Positions 23,274 to 36,904 of a stretch of DNA of 64,000 bases are shown here, piece after piece. This stretch comes from Brucella cytisi (GTDB taxonomy: Bacteria > Pseudomonadota > Alphaproteobacteria > Rhizobiales > Rhizobiaceae): contig JAAVLQ010000001.1 in NCBI GenBank assembly GCA_012103075.1, forward strand, positions 124,001 through 188,000, read 5' to 3'. How positions within the stretch are numbered: position 1 is the first letter of the stretch; the number at the start of each line of letters is the position of its first letter. The notes beneath the pieces are model-generated. The model did no database searches. It saw only the letters and a program-made list of their open reading frames with translations, and had not been told where the DNA came from. Both the position numbers and the translations under genes were made by a program.

Positions 23274-23683
23274 GGAAACTTCCTGACGAGTCGTAACGTA
23301 AACTGGCGGCACACTACAACCAGCGTCGTCAGGATGAAACCCGGTTTGGAAGAAAGAAGAGCCTCGATAAAATGAATTGGCCGTTACGGTGAGGGGGTAC
23401 CGCAACGGCCATGTCACTACACTCAAAGCGGCAGCCCGGAGAGGGGAATGAGGCTACCGCTAACATCCGGCATCCAACGGGGACGGGTCAGAAAACCGGC
23501 GACCGACGAACTGTCGATGATTGAGATTTGGCCTTTCAACTGTGGCTATTCAAGGGCACGGAAGATTACAAATCTGTAACAAACGTGTTACCGCGACGTG
23601 ATGGATTTTCTTTCACGTGGACGGATGTTTCTCCTGACACGGGAGTGGTTTTCTTTAGGCGTCATTTCCTCTAATTCTAGCTT
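23274..23683. promoter_or_regulatory. Divergent region between the M20 peptidase and polA, with a perfect dyad
   Basis: About 410 bp with no gene. Positions 23576-23591 hold a perfect inverted repeat GTAACA-AACG-TGTTAC (6-bp arms, 4-bp spacer), about 95 bp before polA. The size fits a dimeric repressor site or a short hairpin. I do not recognise the regulator. Confidence 0.45.
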
Positions 23684-26613
23684 ATGAAAAAAGGTGATCA
23701 TCTCTTTCTCGTTGACGGTTCGGGCTATATTTTCCGCGCCTATCATGCCCTGCCACCGCTGACCCGCAAGACGGATGGTCTGCCGGTCGGCGCCGTCTCG
23801 GGCTTCTGCAACATGCTATGGAAGCTCTTGAAAGATGCGCGCAACACCGATGTGGGCGTGGTGCCGACCCATTTCGCGGTCATCTTCGATTATTCGTCGA
23901 AGACGTTCCGCAATGAAATCTATCCTGAATACAAGGCCAATCGCACCGCGCCGCCGGAAGATCTCATTCCCCAGTTCGGCCTCATCCGTCAGGCAACGCG
24001 CGCGTTCAATCTGCCCTGCATCGAGAAGGAAGGTTTCGAGGCTGACGACCTGATCGCGACCTATGCCCGTATTGCCGAGCAGGCTGGCGGCGATGTCACC
24101 ATCGTTTCGTCCGACAAGGATCTCATGCAACTCGTGACGTCAAGCGTATCGATGTATGACAGCATGAAGGACAAGCAGATTTCGATCCCGGAAGTGATCG
24201 AGAAATGGGGCGTTTCGCCGGAAAAGATGATCGACCTGCAATCGCTTACTGGCGACAGCACCGACAATGTTCCCGGCATTCCGGCATCGGGCCGAAGACG
24301 GCGGCGCAATTGCTGGAAGAATTCGGCGATCTCGATACGCTTCTGGTCCGCGCTTCCGAAATCAAGCAGAACAAGCGTCGCGAGAACATTCTGGCGTTTG
24401 CCGACCAGACGAAGATTTCGCGCGAGCTGGTTACACTCAAGACTGACGTGCCGCTGGATGTCGATCTGGACAGTCTGGTGCTGGAGCCGCAGAACGGCCC
24501 GAAGCTGATCGGCTTCCTGAAGGCTATGGAATTCACTTCGCTCACCCGCCGGGTGGCCGAGGCGACTGACACCGACGCATCGGCTGTCGAGCCGTGCCAT
24601 GTGGAGACAGACTGGGGCGCAGACGCTCATGGTCCCGATGTCGATGTTCCCGCCAAAGCTGATAATGCTGCGTCGCAACCGACACCCGCTGTCGCTGCCT
24701 TGGATCAGGGCTACACGCCGAAGGCGCTCGCAGAAAAGCGGGCGACAGAAGCTACCGCACAGACAATCGATACGGGCGCTTATACCTGCATTCGCGATAT
24801 CGCCACGCTGAAACTCTGGCTCGCAGAGGCGGTTGAAACCGGTGTTTTGGCCTTCGATACGGAAACGACGTCGCTTGATCCGATGCAGGCGGAGCTGGTT
24901 GGTTTTTCTCTGGCCTTGGCGCCGGGCAGAGCCGCTTATATTCCGCTCCAACACAAGTCTGGCGCCGGTGATCTTCTCGGCGGCGGCATGGTCGAAGGAC
25001 AAATTCCGCGGGATGAGGCGCTGGCCGCTTTGAAGATCGTGCTTGAGGATGCTTCCGTTCTCAAGATCGCGCAGAACATGAAATATGACTGGCTGGTCAT
25101 GCGCCGCCATGGGATCAATACAGTCTCGTTCGACGATACGATGCTGATTTCCTATGTGCTTGATGCTGGCACGAGTAGCCATGGCATGGACCCGTTGTCC
25201 GAGCGTTGGCTCGGTCATACGCCAATTCCCTATAAGGACGTGGCGGGAAGCGGCAAGAGCGCTGTCAGCTTCGATATGGTCGATCTCGACCGTGCCACGG
25301 CTTATGCGGCAGAAGACGCCGATGTGACCTTGCGCCTGTGGCAAGTTCTGAAACCGCGTCTTGCAGCTGAAGGACTGATGTCGGTCTATGAACGTCTGGA
25401 ACGTCCGCTGGTCGATGTTCTGGCGCGCATGGAAGAACGCGGCATTGCCGTTGACCGCCGGTACTGTCGCGTCTTTCCGGCGATTTGGCACAGGCTGCCG
25501 CTGCCTATGAAGACGAGATTTACGAACTGGCAGGTGAAAGATTCAATATCGGTTCGCCCGGGCAGCTTGGCGATATTCTGTTTGGCAAGATGATTTTGTC
25601 GGGCGCGTCGAAGACCAAGACCGGTCAATGGTCCACGTCTGCGCAGGTGCTGGAAGACCTTGCTGCGGAAGGTCATCCGCTGCCGCGCAAGATCGTCGAC
25701 TGGCGTCAGCTCACCAAGCTCAAATCCACCTATACCGATGCGCTACCGGGGTTCATCAACCCTGAGACCAAGCGTGTTCATACGTCCTATGCGATGGCGT
25801 CCACTTCGACCGGACGTCTTTCGTCATCCGACCCGAACCTGCAAAATATTCCGGTTCGCACCGCAGAAGGCCGCAAGATCAGGACAGCCTTCATTGCCGA
25901 ACCCGGTAACAAGCTGGTTTCTGCCGATTACAGCCAGATCGAACTGCGCGTGCTGGCCCATGTGGCCGATATCGCGCAACTGAAACAGGCCTTTGCCGAC
26001 GGCATAGACATTCACGCCATGACGGCATCCGAAATGTTCGGTGTGCCGGTGGAAGGTATGCCGTCGGAAGTGCGTCGACGCGCCAAGGCAATCAATTTCG
26101 GCATCATCTATGGCATTTCCGCATTCGGTTTGGCAAACCAGTTGTCGATTCCGCGCGAAGAAGCAGGGCAATATATTCGGACCTATTTCGAGCGCTTCCC
26201 CCGCATCAAGGACTACATGGAGGCGACCAAGGCTTTCGCGCGTGAGCATGGTTATGTCGAAACGATTTTCGGCCGCCGTGCGCATTATCCCGATATCAGG
26301 GCATCCAACCCGCAGGTCCGCGCTTTCAACGAGCGCGCTGCCATCAATGCGCCAATACAGGGTTCCGCCGCCGACATTATCCGCCGCGCCATGATCCGCA
26401 TGGAAGATGCGCTGGCGGAGCAAAAATCTTGCCGCGCGCATGTTGTTGCAAGTGCACGATGAACTGATCTTCGAAGTGCCTGATAATGAAGTCGAAAAGA
26501 CCATACCGGTCGTTCGTCACATTATGGAAAATGCGGCGATGCCTGCCGTCTCGCTTGCTGTACCGCTGCATGTCGATGCGCGCGCAGCGCATAACTGGGA
26601 TGAGGCGCATTAG
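23684..26613 (+). CDS. polA: DNA polymerase I (three frame breaks)
   Basis: Repair and Okazaki-fragment polymerase. It has a 5'-3' exonuclease/FEN domain (LVDGSGYIFRAYHAL, EADDLIATYA), a DEDD 3'-5' exonuclease (FDTETTSLDPM), and a family A polymerase core (SADYSQIELRVLAH motif A, RRRAKAINFGIIYG motif B, QVHDELIFE motif C). Breaks lie near 24286 (restoring CCT GGC in VPGIPGIGPK), 25463 (restoring CGC CAG GTA in VDRQVLSRLSG) and 26431 (A-run insertion before LAARML). Two of the three recreate CCWGG. The repaired length is about 976 aa. The TAG stop lies inside intergenic repeat copy B. Confidence 0.95.
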
Positions 26614-26710
26614 AGCGCATTCCGAAAAGTGTGAAACGGTTTTCGGGCCAAATGCGCGTCAAAAAAGACCAGAGCGGCGGTACGATTCAATCGGATCGAA
26701 TTGCGCTCTG
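26611..26710. repeat. Two-hairpin intergenic repeat, copy B
   Basis: Half one: GCGCAT-TCCGAAAA-GTGTGAAACGG-TTTTCGG-GCCAA-ATGCGC. Half two: AGAGCG…CGATTCAATCGGATCG…GCGCTCT. It matches copy A in order, spacing and the GTGTGAAACGG core. The element starts TAGAGCGC, and that TAG is the polA stop codon. Confidence 0.78.
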
Positions 26711-26856
26711 AGGTTTGGCCGGTTGACCTGAGCGGTCCAACCCTATAGGGAAGCATCAATTCTGTTGCTTCGGTGGTCGTCAGGGGAGTCGTGGACAAGT
26801 GGGTTCACGACCAATGGGTATACGGCTTGAGAAGCTTTTTTTCGTGAAAGTGGTTC

Positions 26857-28768
26857 ATGTCTTTGCCCGAAACCATCGCTCCGGCTCTGTCCGGAGCATT
26901 AGCCGCTCGCGGTTATAATACACTCACCGCCGTTCAAAACGCCGTTCTGGCGCCTGAAACGCTTGATGCCGATCTTCTCGTTTCCGCACAGACCGGATCA
27001 GGCAAGACGGTCGCTTTCGGCCTCGCAATGGCCAACACCATCCTCGAAGACGAGCTGCGTTTCAGCGATGCCGGTGCGCCGCTTGCCATGATCATCGCGC
27101 CGACGCGCGAACTGGCACTTCAGGTTCGCCGCGAGCTGGAATGGCTTTATGCCGATACCGGCGCGCGCATCGCATCCTGCGTTGGCGGTATGGATATCCG
27201 CACCGAGCGTCGCGCGCTGGAACGTGGCGCTCATATCGTTGTCGGTACGCCGGGACGTCTACGCGATCACATTACCCGTGACGCTCTCGACATGTCGGAG
27301 CTGCGTGCTGTCGTTCTCGATGAAGCCGACGAAATGCTCGACATGGGCTTTCGCGAAGATCTCGAATTCATCCTCGGCGAAGCACCGGAAGACCGCCGCA
27401 CGCTGATGTTCTCGGCAACCGTGCCGAAGCAGATTGCCCAGCTTGCCAAGCGCTTCCAGAACGATGCACTTCGCCTCACCGTCCAGAGCGAAACCAGCCA
27501 GCACGCCGATATCGACTATGTCGCCATGCCGGTGCCGCCGCATGAGCGCGACCACGCGATCATCAATACGCTGCTCTATTACGATTCCCAGAACTCGATC
27601 ATTTTCTGCTCGACCCGCGAAGCGGGTGAAGCACATGGCAAGCCGGCTTTCCAATCGCGGCTTTGCCGTGGTTGCGCTGTCGGGCGAATTGAGCCGAGCC
27701 GAACGCAACAATGCATTGCAGGCAATGCGCGACGGTCGTGCCCGCGTCTGCGTGGCAACCGACGTTGCTGCGCGCGGCATCGATCTGCCCAATCTCGACC
27801 TTGTCATTCATGCCGATCTTCCGAACAATCCCGAGACGATGCTGCATCGTTCGGGGCGTACGGGTCGTGCCGGTCGCAAGGGCACCTGTGTGCTGGTTGT
27901 GCCGTTCTCGCGTCGCCGCACTGCAGAGCGCCTTCTGCATATGGCGAAGCTCGATGCGCAGACGGTTCCGGCACCAAGCATCGCTGCTGTTCAGGCCAAG
28001 ACCAATGAGCGTATTTTGAATGCGGAAGTCTTCAACCAGCCGGTTGAAGAAGAATATCAGGATCTCCTGAAGGCGCTGACCGAGCGTTATACGCCGGAAC
28101 AGATTGCCGCCGCTTTCCTCAACCGCGAAGTGGCTTCCTATCCGGCAGCGGAAGAAGTTTCCGATGCACCGGTGCATCCGGTTGGTGGCAAGAAGCCCAG
28201 AGATCGTTTTGAAAAAGGCGAACGTTCTGATCGTGGCGACCGCTTCGAACGCGGCGAGCGTCGTGAGCCGGGCGAACGTTTCGACCGCAATGCACATTTT
28301 GACGGTGTTTGGTTCTCGGTTTCTGCCGGTCGCAAGCATCGCGCCGATCCGAAGTGGCTGCTGCCGCTCATCTGCAAGGCGGGCGATGTTTCCAAGCGCG
28401 ATGTCGGTTCGATCAAGATTTTTGACAATGAAACCCGCTTCGAAATCACGGCTTCGAAGGCCGATGAGTTCCGCCGTTCGGTCGAAGAACGTGGTACCGG
28501 CGAAAAGGGTCTTGTGATCCGCACTGCCGTTGCAGGTGCAGGCGGTGACGCTGCTCCGCGCGAAGGCAAGGGGTGGTTTCAAACCACGCGGCGACAAGTT
28601 CAAGGAAGGCGGCTTCCGGGATGGCTACAAGAGCGACGGCTATAAAGGCGACAAGTGGGACAAGCCACGTGATTTCTCCCGTGGAGACGACTTCAAGAAA
28701 GATGGCTTCAAAAAGGGCGGTAAAAGCCTGAAGGCGGCGGTTACAGCAAGAAGCGTCGCGGCGAGTAA
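26857..28768 (+). CDS. DEAD-box RNA helicase with DbpA-like C-terminal domain (three frame breaks)
   Basis: ATP-dependent RNA helicase of the DeaD/CsdA-like type. Visible motifs in order are SAQTGSGKT, APTRELALQ, TPGRL, DEADEML, SATVP, ARGIDLP and HRSGRTGRAGR. A DbpA-type RNA-binding domain (FSVSAGRKHRADPKWLLPLI) follows. It is flanked by an Arg/Glu/Gly-rich linker and a Gly/Lys/Asp-rich tail. Breaks lie near 27630 (GG to GGG), 28573 (GGG to GGGG) and 28731 (A5 to A4). The last repair moves the stop to 28768 and gives a KKRRGE-type basic end. The repaired length is about 636 aa. Confidence 0.88.
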
Positions 28769-28780
28769 ATAACACGATAA

Positions 28781-28810
28781 AGAAAAGCCCGCTAAATAGC
28801 GGGCTTTTCT
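28781..28810 (+). terminator. Terminator after the DEAD-box helicase gene
   Basis: A perfect 13-bp stem AGAAAAGCCCGCT / AGCGGGCTTTTCT with an AAAT loop, then TTT. The A tract on the left arm would let it work from both sides. Confidence 0.88.
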
Positions 28811-28821
28811 TTTGTATTATA

Positions 28822-28854
28822 AAACCCCGAGAAGCTTTCCGGCTCTTCGGGGTT
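28822..28854 (-). terminator. Terminator after gyrB
   Basis: AAACCCCGA pairs with TCGGGGTTT around a GC-rich loop, 8 bp past the gyrB stop on the minus strand and followed there by TTAT. It stands back to back with the helicase terminator. Confidence 0.7.
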
Positions 28855-28861
28855 TGTGTTT

Positions 28862-31308
<2,447 letters not shown>

Positions 31309-31560
31309 GAAAATCTTTTCGAAAAACGCGCTGCGAATGCAGCTTCAAAGATATGTCGAATCACGCGACAAACATGGCTTTAATATAGGTGCTAAAAGCT
31401 TTTTTCCAAATTTTGGCGGTAAATTTGCCGGGGATTCCGGCAGTTGGTTCATATGAGAACAGTACCGGTGCCGCTTGGCTTCTGGAACCGCCACAATTGA
31501 CGCTTATATCGGGTTTGACGGGGGCGTTCTCGACCTGTTTTATGACGAAAGGAACGCTTG

Positions 31561-32952
31561 ATGGAAATTGCGAACGTCATGAGCGAAAGACCGGTTCCAT
31601 TTGTGCCGCCCGCACCGCGCCCGCGCGAAAAGCCGGTGGGGCGTTTCGAGATGATGCGGGTCGTCTACAAGAACCCGCTCGAGCTTTGGGGAGCCTTCCT
31701 ATAACGAGCGGTGGATTTCCGTCAGTTGGTTCGGCATGAAAACCATCATCGCCAATGATCCGGGGCTGATCCGCCATGTGCTGGTCGACAATGCAGCCAA
31801 TTATCCCATGTCCGCCATTCGTCAGCGCGTGCTACGCCCCTTGTTGCGCGACGGCCTGCTGACGGCTGAAGGCCGGTGTGGAAGCGGTCGCGAAAAGCCA
31901 TGGCGCCGGTTTTCACGCCGCGTCATATCGGTGGTTTTGCCGAGGCCATGCGCGACCGGTCGCTGCAGTTCGTTGAGCGATACAAGACCCCCGGTACGAT
32001 TACCGATGTCGCCCATGACATGACGCTCCTGACCTATGATATTCTGGCGGAGACGCTGTTTTCCGGCGAGATCGCAGGCGATCCAAACGACTTCGCCCAC
32101 CAGATCGACAAGCTGTTCGAGACCATGGGGCGGGTCGATCCGTTCGACCTTCTGGGGCTGCCCGACTGGCTGCCGCGCCTCACGCGGTTGCGCGGACAGC
32201 AATCGCTTGGTTTCTTCCGCGAGCTGGTCTCAAACACGATCGCGCTGCGTAAAACGCGCATGGACAAGGGCGAAGACGTGCCGAGCGACTTCCTCACCCT
32301 GCTGTTGCGGGCCGAAGGACCGGACGGCCTGAGCCGCTCCGAAATCGAGGACAACATCATCACCTTCATTGGTGCCGGTCACGAGACGACCGCCCGTGCG
32401 CTTGGCTGGACGCTTTATCTGCTCGCGAAGGCACCGCGTGAACGCGAGCGCATCGAATTGGAAATCGACGGATTTTTTGCAAAAGGCGGACGTGATCTGC
32501 CGCCGCAGGAATGGCTGGCATCGCTGCCTTTCACACGTGCGGCCTTCGAGGAAGCTATGCGACTATATCCGCCAGCGCCGTCGATCAATCGCGAGGCGGC
32601 AACCGACGATACATACGATGACTTGCAAATCCCGAAGGGCGCGACCGTACTGGTTATGCCATGGGTCATTCATCGTCATAGGCTCTACTGGGACCAGCCG
32701 GACGCTTTCATGCCTGACCGCTTCTGGCCCGAAAACCGCGACAAGCTCGACCGTTTCCAATATTTGCCTTTTGGGGCAGGCCCGCGCGTCTGTATCGGCG
32801 CAAGCTTTGCCTTGCAGGAGGCTGTGATTGCACTCGCCATCCTGCTCGACGGTCGTCGTTTCGAGGTGCTGGAAACGACGAAGCCATGGCCCGTGCAGAA
32901 GCTCACTACTCAGCCGCAAGGTGGTCTACCGATGAAAGTGATGAAGCGCTGA
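31561..32952 (+). CDS. Cytochrome P450 (two frame breaks)
   Basis: Haem monooxygenase with the I-helix oxygen-binding motif GAGHETTARA, the K-helix ExxR in EEAMRLYPP, and the haem-ligand loop FGAGPRVCIGASFA. The protein has no membrane anchor. Breaks lie near 31692 (G-run change in LWEPSYNERW) and 31877 (restoring GGC CAG GTG, a CCAGG, in AEGQVWKRSRKAMAPVF). The repaired length is about 463 aa. No ferredoxin or ferredoxin reductase gene lies beside it, so redox partner and substrate are unknown. It diverges from gyrB. Confidence 0.88.
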
Positions 32953-33788
32953 TTAGCTCTTAAGGCGTTCAGCGTGCCATTTCAGATGATCGTCCATGAA
33001 GGTTGAGATGAAGAAATATGAATGGTCATAGCCTTCACGCATATTGAGCGTGAGAGGAATGCCAGCCTTCTTGCAAGCCTCTTCCAGAAGCCATGGACGC
33101 AAGCCATCATCAAGAAAACCGTCTGCGGTACCCTGATCGACCAGAAATTCCGGGAACCGATAGCCGTCTTCGATGAGCAGCGTGGCGTCATAGGCGCGCC
33201 AAGCCCGTTCTTCTGGTCCGAGATATTTCTCCAGTGCCGGTCTGGACCAGCCTGCCGTCGAAGGCTGGACGATGGGTGCAAAGGCGGATGCTGACTTGAA
33301 GCGATCCGGGTTCTTAAGCGCAATTGTCAAAGCGCCATGTCCGCCCATGGAATGGCCAGTGATTGCTTGCCGCGACATATCGAGTGGAAATTCGCGTGCC
33401 ACCAGATTGGTCAGCTCTTGCGTAATGTAGCTGTACATCTGGTAGTTTTTGGCGAAAGGTTCCTGTGTGGCATCAACATAAAACCGGCACCCTTGCCGAA
33501 TTGCCAGTTATCGGGTTCATCCGGAATGTCATCGCCGCGCGGGCTTGTATCTGGGAAAATGACGGCAATTCCCAACTCTGCGGCCATTTGCCGATATTCG
33601 CCTTTGTCCATGACATTCTGATGCGTGCAGGTGAGGCCGGAAAGATACCAGAGTACAGGCATCGGACCGTCTTTTGCCTGCGGCGGCAGGAAGACGGCAA
33701 AGGTCATGTCGCACCGGTTCGTCTCGCTTTTGTGGCGATAGACGCCTTGCGTTCCATCAAAGCACTTTGCAGTCGAAATCGTTTCCAT
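32953..33788 (-). CDS. fghA: S-formylglutathione hydrolase (one frame break)
   Basis: Esterase that hydrolyses S-formylglutathione to formate and glutathione, the second step of glutathione-dependent formaldehyde detoxification. It shows LSGLTCTHQN near the oxyanion hole, the nucleophile Ser in GHSMGGHGAL, and the late His in GYDHSYFFI. The ATG at 33788 gives METISTAKCFDG. The break near 33478 is a T-run loss in GAGFYVDATQEP. The repaired length is 278 aa. It is the last gene of the frmR operon and starts 19 bp after the DUF1345 gene. Confidence 0.93.
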
Positions 33789-33807
33789 AGAAAATTTCCA
33801 GTTTTGT

Positions 33808-34463
33808 TCAGCTTCCGAGCGCCACCGCAACATTGACAGAAGCGGCGACCAGCACGGTATTGAAGAAGAAGGAGACGATGCTATGCAGCAGCGTTACCTT
33901 GCGCATGGCAGGCGTCGTCACGCTCGTATCGGAGGTTTGCGCCGTCATGCCGATGACATAGGCGAAATAGGCAAAATCCCAGCCGGATGGTTCTTGTGTG
34001 CCGGGGAATTCAAAGCCGCCACGATAATGGCTGGCATGGCTGGTATCGCCGCCCGCAGGCTCACGGCTGCCAGTATACGTGCGCATAATGGATCGCCGTC
34101 ATCATATGAATGGTGAACCAGCCGAGAGGCACGGAAGCGAGTGTCATCACAAGTGAGAATGTATCGGCCTTTTTTCTCGCCGTTGATGAGAATGAACAGC
34201 GAGACGATTGCGACGAGAACGGTCGCGAAAGTCACCAGAAAGATGATCCAGACAGGTTCGTCAGCACTTGCGGCGTGCTTTTTCAAAAAGCTGGCCGTGA
34301 GCTTTGGCAGGGCAGATGCCGCCAGCCCCAGATAGAGCACGAAGAAGCAGTTTGCACCGATGACCGGGGCAAGAGGGCTTTTGAAAAGCCGGGCAATGAT
34401 GAATGTTGCTACGCCACCAAGAGCGCCAAGATAGAACGACATATGGCGGCGCAGCAGAAACAT
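33808..34463 (-). CDS. DUF1345-family membrane protein (two frame breaks)
   Basis: Hydrophobic protein of about 217 aa with roughly five spans, matching the DUF1345 family. Recognisable blocks are VPLGWFTIHMMTAIHYAH, FEFPGTQEPSGWDFAYFAYVIGMTAQ, and a final LHSIVSFFFNTVLVAASVN. Function is unknown. Its ATG overlaps the stop of the upstream GNAT gene (TGATG), implying translational coupling within the formaldehyde operon. Breaks lie near 34170 (A6 for A5 after ILINGEK) and 34076. Confidence 0.78.
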
Positions 34464-34935
34464 CAGGCTGCTACTTCCTTTGGATTTAACCGCATATCGA
34501 CATGCGGTATACCATCTTCGAGATACTCTTCCGAAATCGCGACAAAGCCGAACGACCCGTAGAATTTCCGCAAATGGCTTTGTCCGCCAAGTTCGATCGC
34601 GATGTTCGGGAATCGTTCATGTGCAAATTCTACCGACTCTTTCATCAGGCGCTGGCCGAGCTTGTAGCCGCGATAATCCGGTGCCACGACAACGCGCCCG
34701 ATTTTCACCGGTTTGCCAGCCTGTTCAGGTGGCAGAACTCGCAGGCTCGCTGCAAGTTCCTCGCCATCGAGAATGCGCAAGTGAAATGCCTCGAAATCCT
34801 TGCCGTCGATCTCCGGATAAGGGCATTTCTGCTCGACCACGAAGACGTCCACGCGCAGCTTCAGCATCGCATAAAGCGCGCGCGGGCCCAGATTGTCGAG
34901 TTCATCCCATTGGGAAACGAGAAGCTTTTCACTCA

Positions 34936-34936
<1 letters not shown>
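34463..34936 (-). CDS. GNAT-family N-acetyltransferase, ElaA-like
   Basis: An intact 157-aa protein. The start (ALYAMLKLRVDVFVVEQKCPYPEIDGKD) and the acetyl-CoA loop (IGRVVVAPDYRGYKLGQRLM) match ElaA-type GNAT enzymes, whose substrates are unknown. It is embedded between adhC and the DUF1345 gene with TGATG overlaps on both sides, so it is translated as part of the formaldehyde operon. Confidence 0.85.
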
Positions 34937-36074
<1,138 letters not shown>

Positions 36075-36088
36075 TTAGAGCAACGCAC

Positions 36089-36358
36089 TCATTTGAGGTA
36101 GGTGCGTAAAATCCGCATGATTTCGTCGATTTGTGTATCGGGGTCAGCTTTGGTTTCCTGCCCAAATGTCTCACGGAAGTGACTTTCCAGCACTTCCGCC
36201 ATCAACCCGTTGGCCGCACCGCGCAGTGCTGCAATCTGCTGCAACAATGCCGCGCATTCCGTGCCAGCCTCCACCGCGCGCTCCAACGCTTCGGCCTGTC
36301 CGCGAATGCGGCGCAGGCGAGTCAAGGCGCGCTTCTTGTCTTCCGGTGAATGCGGCAT
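36089..36358 (-). CDS. frmR: FrmR-type formaldehyde-sensing repressor (CsoR/RcnR family)
   Basis: An intact 89-aa all-helical repressor. It starts MPHSPEDKKRALTRLRRIRGQ and has a single Cys in GTECAALLQQIAALRGA. In FrmR proteins the N-terminal Pro2 and this Cys are crosslinked by formaldehyde, which releases DNA; both residues are present here. The position directly upstream of adhC and fghA supports the FrmR assignment over the metal-sensing CsoR or RcnR. A matching operator lies 29 bp upstream. Confidence 0.92.
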   Translation of the reverse strand: MPHSPEDKKRALTRLRRIRGQAEALERAVEAGTECAALLQQIAALRGAANGLMAEVLESHFRETFGQETKADPDTQIDEIMRILRTYLK

Positions 36359-36386
36359 GGAAACTCCCGATTTCAGCGAAATCTAT

Positions 36387-36403
36387 ATACTCTAGGGGAG
36401 TAT
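36387..36403 (-). promoter_or_regulatory. FrmR-type operator
   Basis: ATAC-TCTAGGGGA-GTAT has the layout of CsoR/RcnR/FrmR operators: ATAC/GTAT half sites around a central G tract. It sits between the YjaB-like GNAT gene and frmR, 29 bp from the frmR start, so FrmR probably represses its own operon from here. Confidence 0.8.
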
Positions 36404-36404
36404 G

Positions 36405-36848
36405 TCAATTGTTGGTCGCCAACCGCAGATGCAGGAGTGGATAGGGGCGTCCCCGGTCGTCTGTCTCCGAACGCCCGGTTTCGACAAACCCCATATGCCG
36501 GTAAAAGCCGACACCCTGCAGGTTCTGCTCGTTCACATCGACTGTCAGCGGACTGCCGAGCGTTTTTGCATGCGCTATCATCTGTTTGCCGATGCCTTTG
36601 CCGTGCTGATCAGGTGCGATGAACAGGCTATCGATATGATGCTCGCTCATGCCCATGAAGCCGATCGGCTTGCCAGCGTCTTCAATAAGCCAGACTTCGA
36701 CGTTCGGCAGATATTGCTCGGCCACCAGCTTTTCGATTTCCAGAAAATCATCGCGGCTCAGGAAGTCATGCGTAGCGAGAACGCTGGCGCGCCAGATTTC
36801 AGTCAACGCGGGCGCATCGGCCCTGTTCGATTTTCGAATATGGATCAT
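36405..36848 (-). CDS. GNAT-family N-acetyltransferase, YjaB-like
   Basis: An intact protein of about 147 aa. It aligns by eye with E. coli YjaB: early ATHDFLS, the acetyl-CoA loop DSLFIAPDQHGKGIGKQMI, and the closing VNEQNLQGVGFYRHMGF and RPYPLLHLRL. The substrate is unknown. I chose the ATG at 36848 (MIHIRKSNRAD) over 36872. It lies immediately upstream of the FrmR operator and diverges from hrpB with a 56-bp gap. Confidence 0.83.
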   Translation of the reverse strand: MIHIRKSNRADAPALTEIWRASVLATHDFLSRDDFLEIEKLVAEQYLPNVEVWLIEDAGKPIGFMGMSEHHIDSLFIAPDQHGKGIGKQMIAHAKTLGSPLTVDVNEQNLQGVGFYRHMGFVETGRSETDDRGRPYPLLHLRLATNN

Positions 36849-36904
36849 GTGCGTTCCCTGTGTGATAAGCACGAAAGCGGAAGCCTTATCTGACGGAAAT
36901 TATT

